From Dehalococcoidia bacterium UBA1151 (GTDB lineage: Bacteria > Chloroflexota > Dehalococcoidia > Lucifugimonadales > Lucifugimonadaceae): 19,729 bases of DNA. The notes below the pieces were generated by a model. It was not told where the DNA came from. It was given only the letters and a program-made list of their open reading frames with translations, and searched no databases. Made by a program: the position numbers and the translations under genes. The stretch is taken from positions 33,946 through 53,674 of the forward strand of contig DBZV01000200.1 of the NCBI GenBank assembly GCA_002311865.1, given 5' to 3'. Below, piece by piece: positions 1 through 7,135 of the stretch (the stretch's first letter is position 1; the number at the start of each line of letters is the position of its first letter).

Positions 1-589
1 GGGATGGCTTGATGCCATAAATCCCGCACATGCTGGCAGGAATGCGAATCGAGCCGCCGCCATCGCCGCCCTGCGCAATGCTTGATATTCCGGTGGCTAC
101 CGAGACGGCTGCTCCACCGCTGGATGCACCGCTCGTCATTTCGGGGTTCCATGGGTTGCGGCATGCGTCGCCCAGTCGGTTCTCGTTTGTGCCGATCTGG
201 CCGAACTCAGAAGTATTGGTCTTGCCGATGATGATTGCTCCTGCAGCACGTATTCGACGAGTGGCGATCGAATCGAAAGTAGCGATTCGATCTTTGTAGA
301 CGAGACTGCCGGAGGTGTGAGGGAGGCCTTCAGCCTCTTCAACGTCCTTGATAGGCACAGGGACGCCGTGGAGAGGTCCAAGGGTGTCACCTGCTGCCAC
401 AGCTCCCTCGGCGTCTCTTGCGGCCTTTAGGGCGCCGTCTGCGTCTACATGGAGGAATGCGTTGAGCTGGGAATTGAGTCTGTCGATGCGCTGGAGGGAG
501 TCTTCGACCAGCTCAACGGGCGAAACGTCGCCGCGCTTGACAATGGCGGCCAGTTCAAACGCAGATTTCCAGGTGTTATCCGTACCCAC
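1..589 (-). CDS. Amidase-signature family hydrolase, N-terminal part (runs off the window)
   Basis: Reading leftwards from a GTG at 589 the frame stays open to the window edge (196 codons, codon boundary at base 2). The product is an amidase-signature enzyme, which hydrolyses or transfers amide groups; the substrate cannot be told from sequence. The Ser-cisSer-Lys triad is visible: Lys81 in PVPIKD, Ser156 in SGASSGG, and nucleophile Ser180 in GGGSIRIP. The start is supported by an AGGA eight bases upstream, by an in-frame stop just before it, and by alignment with the N-terminus of the neighbouring paralogue. It lies 10 bp after that gene's stop, so the two are probably co-transcribed. The C-terminal half is outside the window. 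No GatB or GatC gene is seen nearby, so a GatA role is not supported. Confidence 0.88.
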   Translation of the reverse strand, partial: MGTDNTWKSAFELAAIVKRGDVSPVELVEDSLQRIDRLNSQLNAFLHVDADGALKAARDAEGAVAAGDTLGPLHGVPVPIKDVEEAEGLPHTSGSLVYKDRIATFDSIATRRIRAAGAIIIGKTNTSEFGQIGTNENRLGDACRNPWNPEMTSGASSGGAAVSVATGISSIAQGGDGGGSIRIPASMCGIYGIKPS

Positions 590-599
590 GCGTCAGATC

Positions 600-2039
600 C
601 TAGGAGACCGGCGGCTTGAGATTGGTCCACGGGTGTGCCGCTTCGAACGCGGCTGAGGCAGCAAACACGCCTGGCTCATCGCCAAACGCGCCCACAATCT
701 GGATGCCCATTGGCAAGCCATTCGCAGCCAACCCAATCGGCACTGTCGCGGCCGGGTTGCCAGTCATATTGAAGGGGTACGTGAACGGAGTGAATCCCCA
801 GAGTTTGTGCGCGACTGTTCGTCCGTCGAGCGATTCCGGATGTTGGTTGATTGGGAAGGCGGTAGATGCGAGAGATGGCGTAATAAGAAGGTCGAAATTT
901 GAGAAGAAATCAGATGCGTAGCGCCTGTATCGATTGATGTGGGCTTCTGCCAGCCACAACTCAGCCCCGGTGGTCACTTTGCCGCCCTCGAGTCCTTCGA
1001 CGAAATAGTCGGTGAGCTCATCTCGATGGTTCTCCAGCAAATGGCCGTTGACCGCGTAAGAACGAGACCGCCATGAAGTCTCAAATGTGTGAAATACTTC
1101 CTCGAAATCCCCTAATTTGTACTCCGCATCCTCTACTGTCGCGCCCAGAGACTGGAAAGACCGCGCGGCGTTTTCGGCTGCAGTTCTGATCTCTGGATCA
1201 ACTGGCGCACCGCCCAGATCCGGGCTCCACGCAATTCGTTTCCCAGAGAGATCGGCCGAGAGAGCCGAGACAAAATCTGGCGCTGGTTCGTTAATTACGA
1301 CCGGTTCTGAGTCCGGCGAAGGGCCGGCCAGGACCTGAAGCATGATTGCAGCATCGCGAACGTCCCGGGTTAGTGGACCTACGTTTGAAAAACTGATCGG
1401 ATGCCAGTTGTTGATGCTCTCATCTCGCCTGGGCACGCGGCCCTGCGACGCTTTGATCCCGAACAGGCCGCACATTGCGCTTGGAATTCGAACGGACCCA
1501 CCGCCATCGCTTCCCTGTGCTATTGAGGTGATGCCTGCTGCCACTGACGCGGCAGCTCCCCCACTGGAGGCTCCACTGGTGTACTCAATGTTCCAGGGAT
1601 TTCGGCAAGCGTCGCCGAGTCGATTCTCGTTAGTCCCAATGTGACCAAATTCCGATGTGTTGGTTTTGCCAATGATAATGGCGCCCGCCCTTCGCAGTCG
1701 TTCGACGGGCAGGGCATCGGCAGCGGAGACGTTGTTCTTGTATACAAGTGAGCCATTGGTCTGACGGACGCCTTCTACCGCCTCTAAATCCTTGATGGAG
1801 ATGGGGATACCGTGGAGAGGACCCAGGTTATCTCCGTCCATCACGGCCTGCTCAGCCGCCTGTGCCTGCTCCATCGCCATCTCGGGTATTAGTGTCAGGA
1901 AGGCGTTCAGTTTTGGATTGAGTGACTCTGCACGTGATAGGGCGAGCCGGGTTAGCTCCAAAGGAGATACTTGCTTCTTGACGACCATCTCACGCAGCTT
2001 GTGCGCCGGGGTCCACTCGAGAGCGATGGTGTCGGACAT
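600..2039 (-). CDS. Amidase-signature family hydrolase
   Basis: Full-length amidase-signature protein of 479 residues, a usual length for the family. Visible catalytic residues are Lys83 in PISIKDLE, cis-Ser158 in TSGASSGG, and nucleophile Ser182 in GGGSVRIPS. The C-terminus ends HPWTNLKPP, also typical. The chosen ATG at 2039 has GGAG six bases upstream; an in-frame extension to 2087 exists but lacks a comparable ribosome-binding site. It is followed at 10 bp by a second, similar amidase (1-589), so this looks like a tandem duplication that has diverged. The members of this family act on many amides (aryl, alkyl, carbamoyl), so the substrate is unknown. It is separated from ftsZ upstream by a hairpin at 2103-2130 and probably belongs to a different transcription unit. 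No signal peptide is seen. Confidence 0.93.
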   Translation of the reverse strand: MSDTIALEWTPAHKLREMVVKKQVSPLELTRLALSRAESLNPKLNAFLTLIPEMAMEQAQAAEQAVMDGDNLGPLHGIPISIKDLEAVEGVRQTNGSLVYKNNVSAADALPVERLRRAGAIIIGKTNTSEFGHIGTNENRLGDACRNPWNIEYTSGASSGGAAASVAAGITSIAQGSDGGGSVRIPSAMCGLFGIKASQGRVPRRDESINNWHPISFSNVGPLTRDVRDAAIMLQVLAGPSPDSEPVVINEPAPDFVSALSADLSGKRIAWSPDLGGAPVDPEIRTAAENAARSFQSLGATVEDAEYKLGDFEEVFHTFETSWRSRSYAVNGHLLENHRDELTDYFVEGLEGGKVTTGAELWLAEAHINRYRRYASDFFSNFDLLITPSLASTAFPINQHPESLDGRTVAHKLWGFTPFTYPFNMTGNPAATVPIGLAANGLPMGIQIVGAFGDEPGVFAASAAFEAAHPWTNLKPPVS

Positions 2040-2102
2040 TAACTTCTCCGCCCAAGAAATAGATTTCGAAAATATATGTGTGGGCACGCAGTCTAACGCG
2101 AA

Positions 2103-2130
2103 GAGCCCACCGGTGGCGGCCGGTGGGCTC
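2103..2130 (-). terminator. GC-rich hairpin between ftsZ and the amidase pair, probable terminator
   Basis: A perfect 11-bp stem (GAGCCCACCGG paired with CCGGTGGGCTC) encloses a 6-base loop about 110 bp after the ftsZ stop on the minus strand. The run after it on the minus strand is only TTCGCGTT, so the T-tract is weak. It would fit termination of the mraZ-ftsZ unit, but an mRNA-stabilising hairpin is possible too. The rest of the 2040-2241 gap shows only a small GCGAG/CTCGC stem just after ftsZ. Confidence 0.6.
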
Positions 2131-2241
2131 CTCTTTCGTATCAGGCGGTGCGGGATGCCGGGAATGGGGAGGTAGGTCTTAGCAATCCCCGCAACGCAGA
2201 AACGATCTATTTGGTTGGGCGAGTTTTCACTCGCATGGCTC

Positions 2242-3429
2242 CTAGTTCGCGTGAACTGGGTTTCGCAGTGCTCGGCGAGCCTGCGGGTGGTGCCTCAGGA
2301 ATGGAGGAACGTCCATCTCATCGTTCGTCATCGAACCGAGCTGGTCGGCCATCTCTTCCTGTGCTCTGGCGGTTTCTTCAGCGGACGTGAAGCCCGTTGC
2401 GACTACCGTGAGCTTAATTTCGTTCTCCATCTTTGGGTCGGTTGCCATACCAAAGATGATGTTGGCCTCAGGGTCCACTACCCGCTGAATTACTTCGGAT
2501 GCGGTCTGGACTTCTGAGATTGTTGCGTCGCCACCACTGGTGATGTTGAAGATCACCCCGCGGGCGCCGGAGATTGAGACATCCAGCAGGTTGCTGTTGA
2601 TGGCATCTTCGGCCGCGATGATCGCTCGATCTTCGCCCGTGCCATTTCCAATGGACATCCACGTGGGTCCAGCGTTGCTCATGATCGCCTTCACGTCAGC
2701 GAAGTCGACGTTGATCTCACCGGCAACGGTGATCAATTCTGCAATTGACTGCACACTGCGGCGGAGGACGTTGTCAGCCATGCGGAACGCAGACTCCATC
2801 GTCACTTCCTGGTCCAGCGCGATCATGAGTCGATCGTTCGGGATGACGATGAATGAGTCCACTTGCTCTTGGAGTTTTGCAATTCCTTCGTCGGCCACGT
2901 GCTTGCGGCGTTTGCCCTCAAAGCTGAATGGCTTGGTAACCACGCCAACTGTCAGTGCGCCAAGTTCATGGGCAACTTCAGCAACGATCGGTGCGGCGCC
3001 GGTACCGGTACCACCACCCATGCCGGATGCGATGAAAACCATGTCCGCGCCGGAGAGCAGGTCGCGGAGTTCATCGCGGCTCTCGTCCGCGCATGCCTGG
3101 CCCTTGTCAGGGTCGCCGCCCACACCGAGTCCGGCTGCGATGGTGTCCCCGATTCGGAGTCGGGTTGGTACGTCAGATCGGAGGAGTGCCTGCTGGTCCG
3201 TGTTGACGGTAATGTAGTCAACCTGCTCCAGCCGCTCTCTGTACATTCGGGAAACGGCGTTTGAGCCACCTCCCCCCACGCCTATTACTTTCAGCTTGGC
3301 TTCTTTAATCTCTACATCTGCCACAGCCAACTGTTCAGTGACCATATTTGTGCTCCTGGCTACCACCTGTTCAAAATCGCTTTGTATGTCGATACCCATC
3401 GCCACATCGTTATCTGTAACTAGCGCCAT
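2242..3429 (-). CDS. ftsZ: Cell division protein FtsZ
   Basis: Tubulin-like GTPase that polymerises into the cytokinetic Z ring. The 395-residue protein shows the nucleotide-binding GVGGGGSNAVSRM (51-62), the tubulin signature GGGTGTG (138-144), the T7 synergy loop NVDFADVKAIM (240-250) with its catalytic acidic residues, and a C-terminal conserved peptide DVPPFLR (373-379) that usually binds FtsA. Two things are less typical: about 45 residues precede the GTPase core, and about 16 basic residues follow the C-terminal peptide. The ATG at 3429 is chosen because AGAGGGGGA lies just upstream; another in-frame ATG at 3447 has a poorer site. The gene lies immediately after ftsA and is most likely translated from the same message. 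Confidence 0.97.
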   Translation of the reverse strand: MALVTDNDVAMGIDIQSDFEQVVARSTNMVTEQLAVADVEIKEAKLKVIGVGGGGSNAVSRMYRERLEQVDYITVNTDQQALLRSDVPTRLRIGDTIAAGLGVGGDPDKGQACADESRDELRDLLSGADMVFIASGMGGGTGTGAAPIVAEVAHELGALTVGVVTKPFSFEGKRRKHVADEGIAKLQEQVDSFIVIPNDRLMIALDQEVTMESAFRMADNVLRRSVQSIAELITVAGEINVDFADVKAIMSNAGPTWMSIGNGTGEDRAIIAAEDAINSNLLDVSISGARGVIFNITSGGDATISEVQTASEVIQRVVDPEANIIFGMATDPKMENEIKLTVVATGFTSAEETARAQEEMADQLGSMTNDEMDVPPFLRHHPQARRALRNPVHAN

Positions 3430-3456
3430 CAGTTCCCCCTCTGGCATCGCACCCGA

Positions 3457-4749
3457 CTAAACGCCAACAGGGGTGCCCGATTCCCGGCTACCAGCGAGTT
3501 TGCGTGGCAGCATTTTCCTGAATGAAGATCTGAGTCCCGATCCGGCCAGAGGGCCTGATGAAACAGCAATATGAGACTTGCTGCTGATGTGACTCTCCCT
3601 GGGAAGGTTCCTCATGCCCCAGAGCAGTATTCCAACGCCGGCGGCAAACTGAGGATCCTGGTTGACTTCTGGAAGTCCTTCGGCGCCACGCGGGCTGGCT
3701 ACGCGTACCTCATGCTGGAATACGTAGCGGGCCAGAGAAGCAAATCCATCCAACTTCACACCGCCGCCGGTCAGAACCATTCGAGTGATGTCGAGCTCCG
3801 TCACATGGGGCTCATTGATCTTCTTCATCAGGAGACGAAGCATCTCCATGCCTCGATCGTTCATGAGTTGACCAATTTCGCGGCGATTGATCAGCAATGG
3901 CTCATCCATTCCGCGCGGGTTGATCTCAACTTCTTCGGTGGCCGTTCGCGCGTCTTGAGCCGCACTTCCGTACTTCAGTTTCACTTCTTCTGCTTCCTTG
4001 TGAGGAATATCGAAGGAGACGGCAAGGTCGTTGGTGAACTGGTAGCCACCAACTGATAGGACCGCTGTGTGGACGATTGAGCCCTCGTGGAAAACGGCGA
4101 TGTCAGATGTGCCACCGCCAACGTCGATGAGAATGACACCCTCTTCACGCTCCTGCTCTGTCAGGACAGCTTCGGCAGAGGCGATTGGCTCAACAATCAG
4201 GCCAGATACGCCGATTCCGGCGGCCTTCACGGCTGCCGTGAGCGAGTCGATGGGGTGCTGGTCGCCCAGGATGGCGTGCGTCTGTATATACATCTCGGCA
4301 GCGTGCATTCCCAGCGGGTTGCGGACGCCGTAGATACCATCAAGGGCATACGAGCGAGGAATAACGTGGAGAATGCTGCGACCTTCGGTCTGAGCATCTG
4401 CGCTGGCTACTGATATTGCACGGCGCATATCTTCTTCTGCCACAACCTTTACGCCTGATTTGCTATCAACGCGGCTCCAGATGTTGCGAGACTCTACGTG
4501 GCTGCCGGTTAGCCCAATGTAGGCTCGCCGAATCGGCATCCCCGCCGCCTTGGAAGCGCTGCCAATCGACTCAAGCACGGCGGCTGTCGTCGCCTTAGGA
4601 TCGGTGACCAATCCGCGGTGAAGACCATTGCAGGGCGCTACGCCAACGCCTGCGATCTCAATAGAACCATCTGAACGTTTGCGACCGAGAATGGTGCAAA
4701 CCTTTGTGGTTCCAATGTCTATTGCTGCTCTGTAATCGTCCTGAATCAT
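3457..4749 (-). CDS. ftsA: Cell division protein FtsA
   Basis: Actin-like ATPase that tethers FtsZ filaments to the membrane. The 430-residue product carries the actin-fold motifs: phosphate-1 DIGTTK (11-16), phosphate-2 IDVGGGTSD (208-216) and adenosine VLTGGGVKLDG (325-335). The FtsA-specific 1C region lies between them. A basic, amphipathic-looking segment near residues 408-420 (SSFRKMLPRKLAG) could be the membrane-targeting helix. The ATG at 4749 has GAGAGGT six bases upstream; an in-frame GTG at 4806 would add 19 residues but has no advantage. The stop is 27 bp before the ftsZ start. A 189-bp gap separates it from rsmH; I see no convincing sigma-70 promoter there, though the gap is long enough to hold one. 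Confidence 0.96.
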   Translation of the reverse strand: MIQDDYRAAIDIGTTKVCTILGRKRSDGSIEIAGVGVAPCNGLHRGLVTDPKATTAAVLESIGSASKAAGMPIRRAYIGLTGSHVESRNIWSRVDSKSGVKVVAEEDMRRAISVASADAQTEGRSILHVIPRSYALDGIYGVRNPLGMHAAEMYIQTHAILGDQHPIDSLTAAVKAAGIGVSGLIVEPIASAEAVLTEQEREEGVILIDVGGGTSDIAVFHEGSIVHTAVLSVGGYQFTNDLAVSFDIPHKEAEEVKLKYGSAAQDARTATEEVEINPRGMDEPLLINRREIGQLMNDRGMEMLRLLMKKINEPHVTELDITRMVLTGGGVKLDGFASLARYVFQHEVRVASPRGAEGLPEVNQDPQFAAGVGILLWGMRNLPRESHISSKSHIAVSSGPLAGSGLRSSFRKMLPRKLAGSRESGTPVGV

Positions 4750-4938
4750 CTTGCTACCTCTCAAATATAGGCCGCGGAGTCTCCGCAGGAATCCCTCCTC
4801 TATCACGTTCCGACTTCGCCTGACGATTTCGGCCCCCTCGTGACGGTGAGATGGGATCTATTTAGGCTTGCGCCGTTTCTGCAGTTACTCCTCGGCTACC
4901 CCTTTTTACTAATCATTTCGAATTGGTCGATTTAGCGG

Positions 4939-5865
4939 TCAAACCCGCTCGGCAACCCGCAACCGTGCGCTACGGCTCCTTCGATTGCTCTCAACTTCGG
5001 AATCAGACGGCTTGGTGACTTTTCGGCTGATCTGCCGCAACGTCGGCCGGTGATTACAGTGACATACTGGGGTGCTAGGAGGGCAGACGCAGTCGGATGA
5101 TTCGCGTCGCATAAACGTCTTCACAATTCGGTCTTCCAGCGAGTGGTAAGAGATAACGCACAGTCTTCCGCCGTGGCCCAGCAGCGATACGGTCTGCTCC
5201 AGCGCAGTTTGCAGCGCACCAAGCTCATCATTCACGGCGATACGAAGCGCCTGGAAGGTCTTGGTGGCAGGGTGAATCTTGCTTCGGCTGCGTCCTGAAG
5301 CACCGGCGACGATGCCCGCGAGTTCAGACGAAGTTGAAATAGGGCGGTGGTGGACGATTGCAGAGGCGATGCGCCGGGACGCTCGTTCCTCACCCAGCTG
5401 AAAGATGACGTCTGCCAATTCCGACTGTGAGTATGTGTTGACGATATCGGCAGCGGTGAGGCGCTGGTCCAACGAGATGCGCATGTCCAGCGGGTCCGGC
5501 CGTCGGAAGCTGAAGCCGCGTGATTCTGCGTCCAGTTGCAGGGACGAGAGGCCGAGGTCCATCAGCACGCCGTGCACGGGTACGAAATCAAATGTAAGAG
5601 CGGTGGCGCGTACCGTACGGAAGTTTGTGTTGGCATAGAGGACGCGATCGTTGTACTCGGAGAGGCGTTCGCCTGCCACACTGACGGCTTCGGGATCTGC
5701 ATCAATGCCAAGTACCTGGCCACCGGGGTAGGATGCGCGCAGGATGGCCTCGGTGTGTCCGCCCTCACCAAGAGTCGCGTCGATGTATCGACCACCCGGT
5801 TGAACGGCCAGTCCCTCCAGAACTTCTGGCACCATCACCGGAGTGTGGTGTAGTTCGAGGCCCAT
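4939..5865 (-). CDS. rsmH: 16S rRNA (cytosine-1402 N4)-methyltransferase RsmH (MraW)
   Basis: S-adenosylmethionine-dependent methyltransferase that modifies C1402 in the ribosomal P site. The N-terminus begins close to the family's HTPV motif (LHHTPVMVPEVL), followed by the SAM-binding YIDATLGEGGHT (about 27-38). Further landmarks are DLGLSSLQLD, the FSFRR..DPLDMR segment, VISYHSLEDRIVK, and the typical cysteine-rich tail with RSRSARLRVAER at the end. Length of 308 residues is normal. The ATG at 5865 is used; a GTG at 5874 has AGGAG at a longer 10-base spacing and is a real alternative. It follows mraZ by about 50 bp, the standard order at the head of a division cluster, and they are probably one transcript. 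Confidence 0.95.
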   Translation of the reverse strand: MGLELHHTPVMVPEVLEGLAVQPGGRYIDATLGEGGHTEAILRASYPGGQVLGIDADPEAVSVAGERLSEYNDRVLYANTNFRTVRATALTFDFVPVHGVLMDLGLSSLQLDAESRGFSFRRPDPLDMRISLDQRLTAADIVNTYSQSELADVIFQLGEERASRRIASAIVHHRPISTSSELAGIVAGASGRSRSKIHPATKTFQALRIAVNDELGALQTALEQTVSLLGHGGRLCVISYHSLEDRIVKTFMRRESSDCVCPPSTPVCHCNHRPTLRQISRKVTKPSDSEVESNRRSRSARLRVAERV

Positions 5866-5912
5866 CAGTAGCACCCTGTTTCGCTCTCCTGCGTTATCTG
5901 TTTATCGGTTAT

Positions 5913-6368
5913 CTATTGGCCGGGGCGGGTCGCCATCTCAGCGAGCCGCTCGGCGTTGTCTGCGGCCTGGGTCCGGGCATCGGCTATTACCTGCTGCCAC
6001 TGGTCCTGGTTCCAAAGTTCCAAATTCCTGCCTACTCCAACCACGACAGCCGTATCGGCAATTTCGGCATACTCCCTTAAGGAAGCCGGGATCACGACTC
6101 GGCCCTGGCTGTCGAGATCTGCCGAATAGGCTCTCCCGAACCTTGCCCTGGCAAGCATCCGGTTTGCGTTAGTAGAAGGACGAGAACTGATCTCATCAAC
6201 AACCGACTCCCACGCATCGGTGGTGTAGGCGTCGATGCAACTCTCAATACCTTCTGCCAGCACGATTCCGGTTTTGAAGGCCGTGCGGAACTTGGCCGGG
6301 ATGGCTACCCGGCCCTGGGAGTCGATCTTGTGGTCGTACTCGCCAGTGAAAAACAAACGGCTCTCCAA
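5913..6368 (-). CDS. mraZ: Transcriptional regulator / division-cluster protein MraZ
   Basis: DNA-binding regulator of the division cluster. The 151-residue protein has the two tandem MraZ/AbrB-type units, each with the signature: DSQGRVAIPAKFR (16-28) and DSQGRVVIPASLR (86-98). The start is TTG at 6368, with GAGG four bases upstream; no ATG or GTG fits better, and the first residues (MESRLFFTGEY) match the family. It is the first gene of the leftward cluster. In other bacteria MraZ binds direct repeats of TGGGN spaced about 10 bp upstream of its own gene, and such an array is present here at about 6429-6473. Autoregulation is therefore likely. Confidence 0.95.
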   Translation of the reverse strand: MESRLFFTGEYDHKIDSQGRVAIPAKFRTAFKTGIVLAEGIESCIDAYTTDAWESVVDEISSRPSTNANRMLARARFGRAYSADLDSQGRVVIPASLREYAEIADTAVVVGVGRNLELWNQDQWQQVIADARTQAADNAERLAEMATRPGQ

Positions 6369-6428
6369 CAGGCCTCGTCAATTGGTCTATCAGGGAGTCG
6401 GGTGGATGGCTGATCAGTGTGCCTGATT

Positions 6429-6473
6429 CACCATTTTCCTCCACTCATCCCCATCAGCCCCCATGTTCTACCA
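6429..6473 (-). promoter_or_regulatory. Probable MraZ operator: phased TGGGN-type repeats
   Basis: Read on the minus strand, five TGG triplets begin at 6473, 6463, 6453, 6443 and 6433, exactly 10 bases apart. The boxes are TGGTA, TGGGG, TGGGG, TGGAG and TGGTG, each followed by five unrelated bases. This is the arrangement described for MraZ binding sites (TGGGN with 5-bp spacers). The array starts inside the putative -10 box and covers the expected transcription start, a position suited to repression. The two best boxes are the central ones. Confidence 0.72.
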
Positions 6474-6494
6474 GAGAGCGACTCCCTGTTGCAA
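6465..6494 (-). promoter_or_regulatory. Putative promoter of the mraZ-rsmH-ftsA-ftsZ unit
   Basis: On the minus strand TTGCAA (6494-6489) and TAGAAC (6470-6465) are separated by 18 bases. Each matches four of six sigma-70 consensus positions, so the call rests mainly on spacing and on its location overlapping the MraZ boxes. Confidence 0.4.
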
Positions 6495-6598
6495 GCACTT
6501 CACAACCATTTTTTGGCCAATATTCAAAGAACCTGATGTCAATTTCGAAGACCGGTATGCTTTGTTGAGTTCAGAGCGATAAAAAATCACACGGTTCC

Positions 6599-6604
6599 GG
6601 GAGG
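6599..6604 (+). promoter_or_regulatory. Strong Shine-Dalgarno sequence pointing to a non-canonical start
   Basis: GGGAGG sits six bases before an ATC codon at 6611 that is in frame with the MogA-like gene. The first conventional start codon in that frame (GTG 6626) lies 21 bases from this site, too far for normal initiation. An in-frame TGA at 6566 and the absence of ATG, GTG or TTG before 6626 leave ATC as the best-placed start. Confidence 0.55.
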
Positions 6605-6625
6605 AACAAAATCCCTACGTTTGCA

Positions 6626-7135
6626 GTGCTAACCAGCAGTGATCGCGGCTCGGTCGGTCAGCAGGAAGACATTGGCGGTGACGCCGTGGTCGAGTTGATC
6701 GAGTCGCTCGGCTTCGAGTTGTCTGGGCGCGTTGTTGTGCCGGACGAGAAGGCGGATATTGCCGCGCAATTGAAGAAATGGGTCGAAATGGGGATTGATC
6801 TCATCTGCACCACGGGCGGGACAGGGGTATCGGCCCGGGATGTGACGCCTGAGGCGACGCGTGAAGTGATCGACCAGGAGATTCCCGGCATGGCTGAGGC
6901 AATGCGGGCGGGATCTCTGGGCAAGACGCCATTCGCAATGATCTCGCGTGCGGTCGCGGGCGTGGCCGGGTGCACGCTCATCATCAATCTGCCTGGCAAT
7001 CCGAAAGGCGTCATTGAAACGCTGGAGATACTGCTGCCGGTGATTCCGCACACTATTGATGTTTTGAAGAGCCGAGGCGATCCTCACGAGCGTGGGAAGC
7101 ATCGTTCCGGGCATTCCACCGGGCGCGGACATTGA
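6626..7135 (+). CDS. mogA: MogA/MoaB-type molybdopterin-binding protein
   Basis: Member of the MoCF_biosynth (MogA/MoaB) family, which adenylylates molybdopterin during molybdenum cofactor synthesis. Visible landmarks are LTSSDRGS at the N-terminus, the TTGGTG loop followed by RDVTPEAT, the KTPFAMISRAVAG segment and the INLPGNPKG loop. The GTG at 6626 is given as the first conventional start, but it cuts into the first beta strand. An ATC at 6611, preceded at six bases by GGGAGG, would add the expected PTFAV residues (174 in total) and is probably the true start. The last four bases overlap trmD (TTGA), suggesting translational coupling. No other cofactor genes are in view. MogA and MoaB cannot be separated by eye, so the symbol is provisional. 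Confidence 0.88.
   Translation: MLTSSDRGSVGQQEDIGGDAVVELIESLGFELSGRVVVPDEKADIAAQLKKWVEMGIDLICTTGGTGVSARDVTPEATREVIDQEIPGMAEAMRAGSLGKTPFAMISRAVAGVAGCTLIINLPGNPKGVIETLEILLPVIPHTIDVLKSRGDPHERGKHRSGHSTGRGH

Noticed and set aside
600..2039. Amidase as GatA of the tRNA amidotransferase
   Set aside because: No gatB or gatC nearby, and a tandem paralogue exists; a general amidase role is the safer reading.
2540..3217. Long plus-strand open frame opposite ftsZ
   Set aside because: It lies wholly antisense to a clear FtsZ coding region; its composition (rich in Ser, Pro, Ala, Arg) is the usual mirror of a GC-biased gene, and it has no recognisable domain.
3571..4056. 161-codon plus-strand open frame opposite ftsA
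   Set aside because: Antisense shadow of conserved FtsA sequence; no independent coding evidence.
4783..4803. Purine-rich GAGGAGGG upstream of ftsA (minus strand) as a second ribosome-binding site
   Set aside because: No start codon stands at a usable distance after it, and the ATG at 4749 has its own well-placed site.
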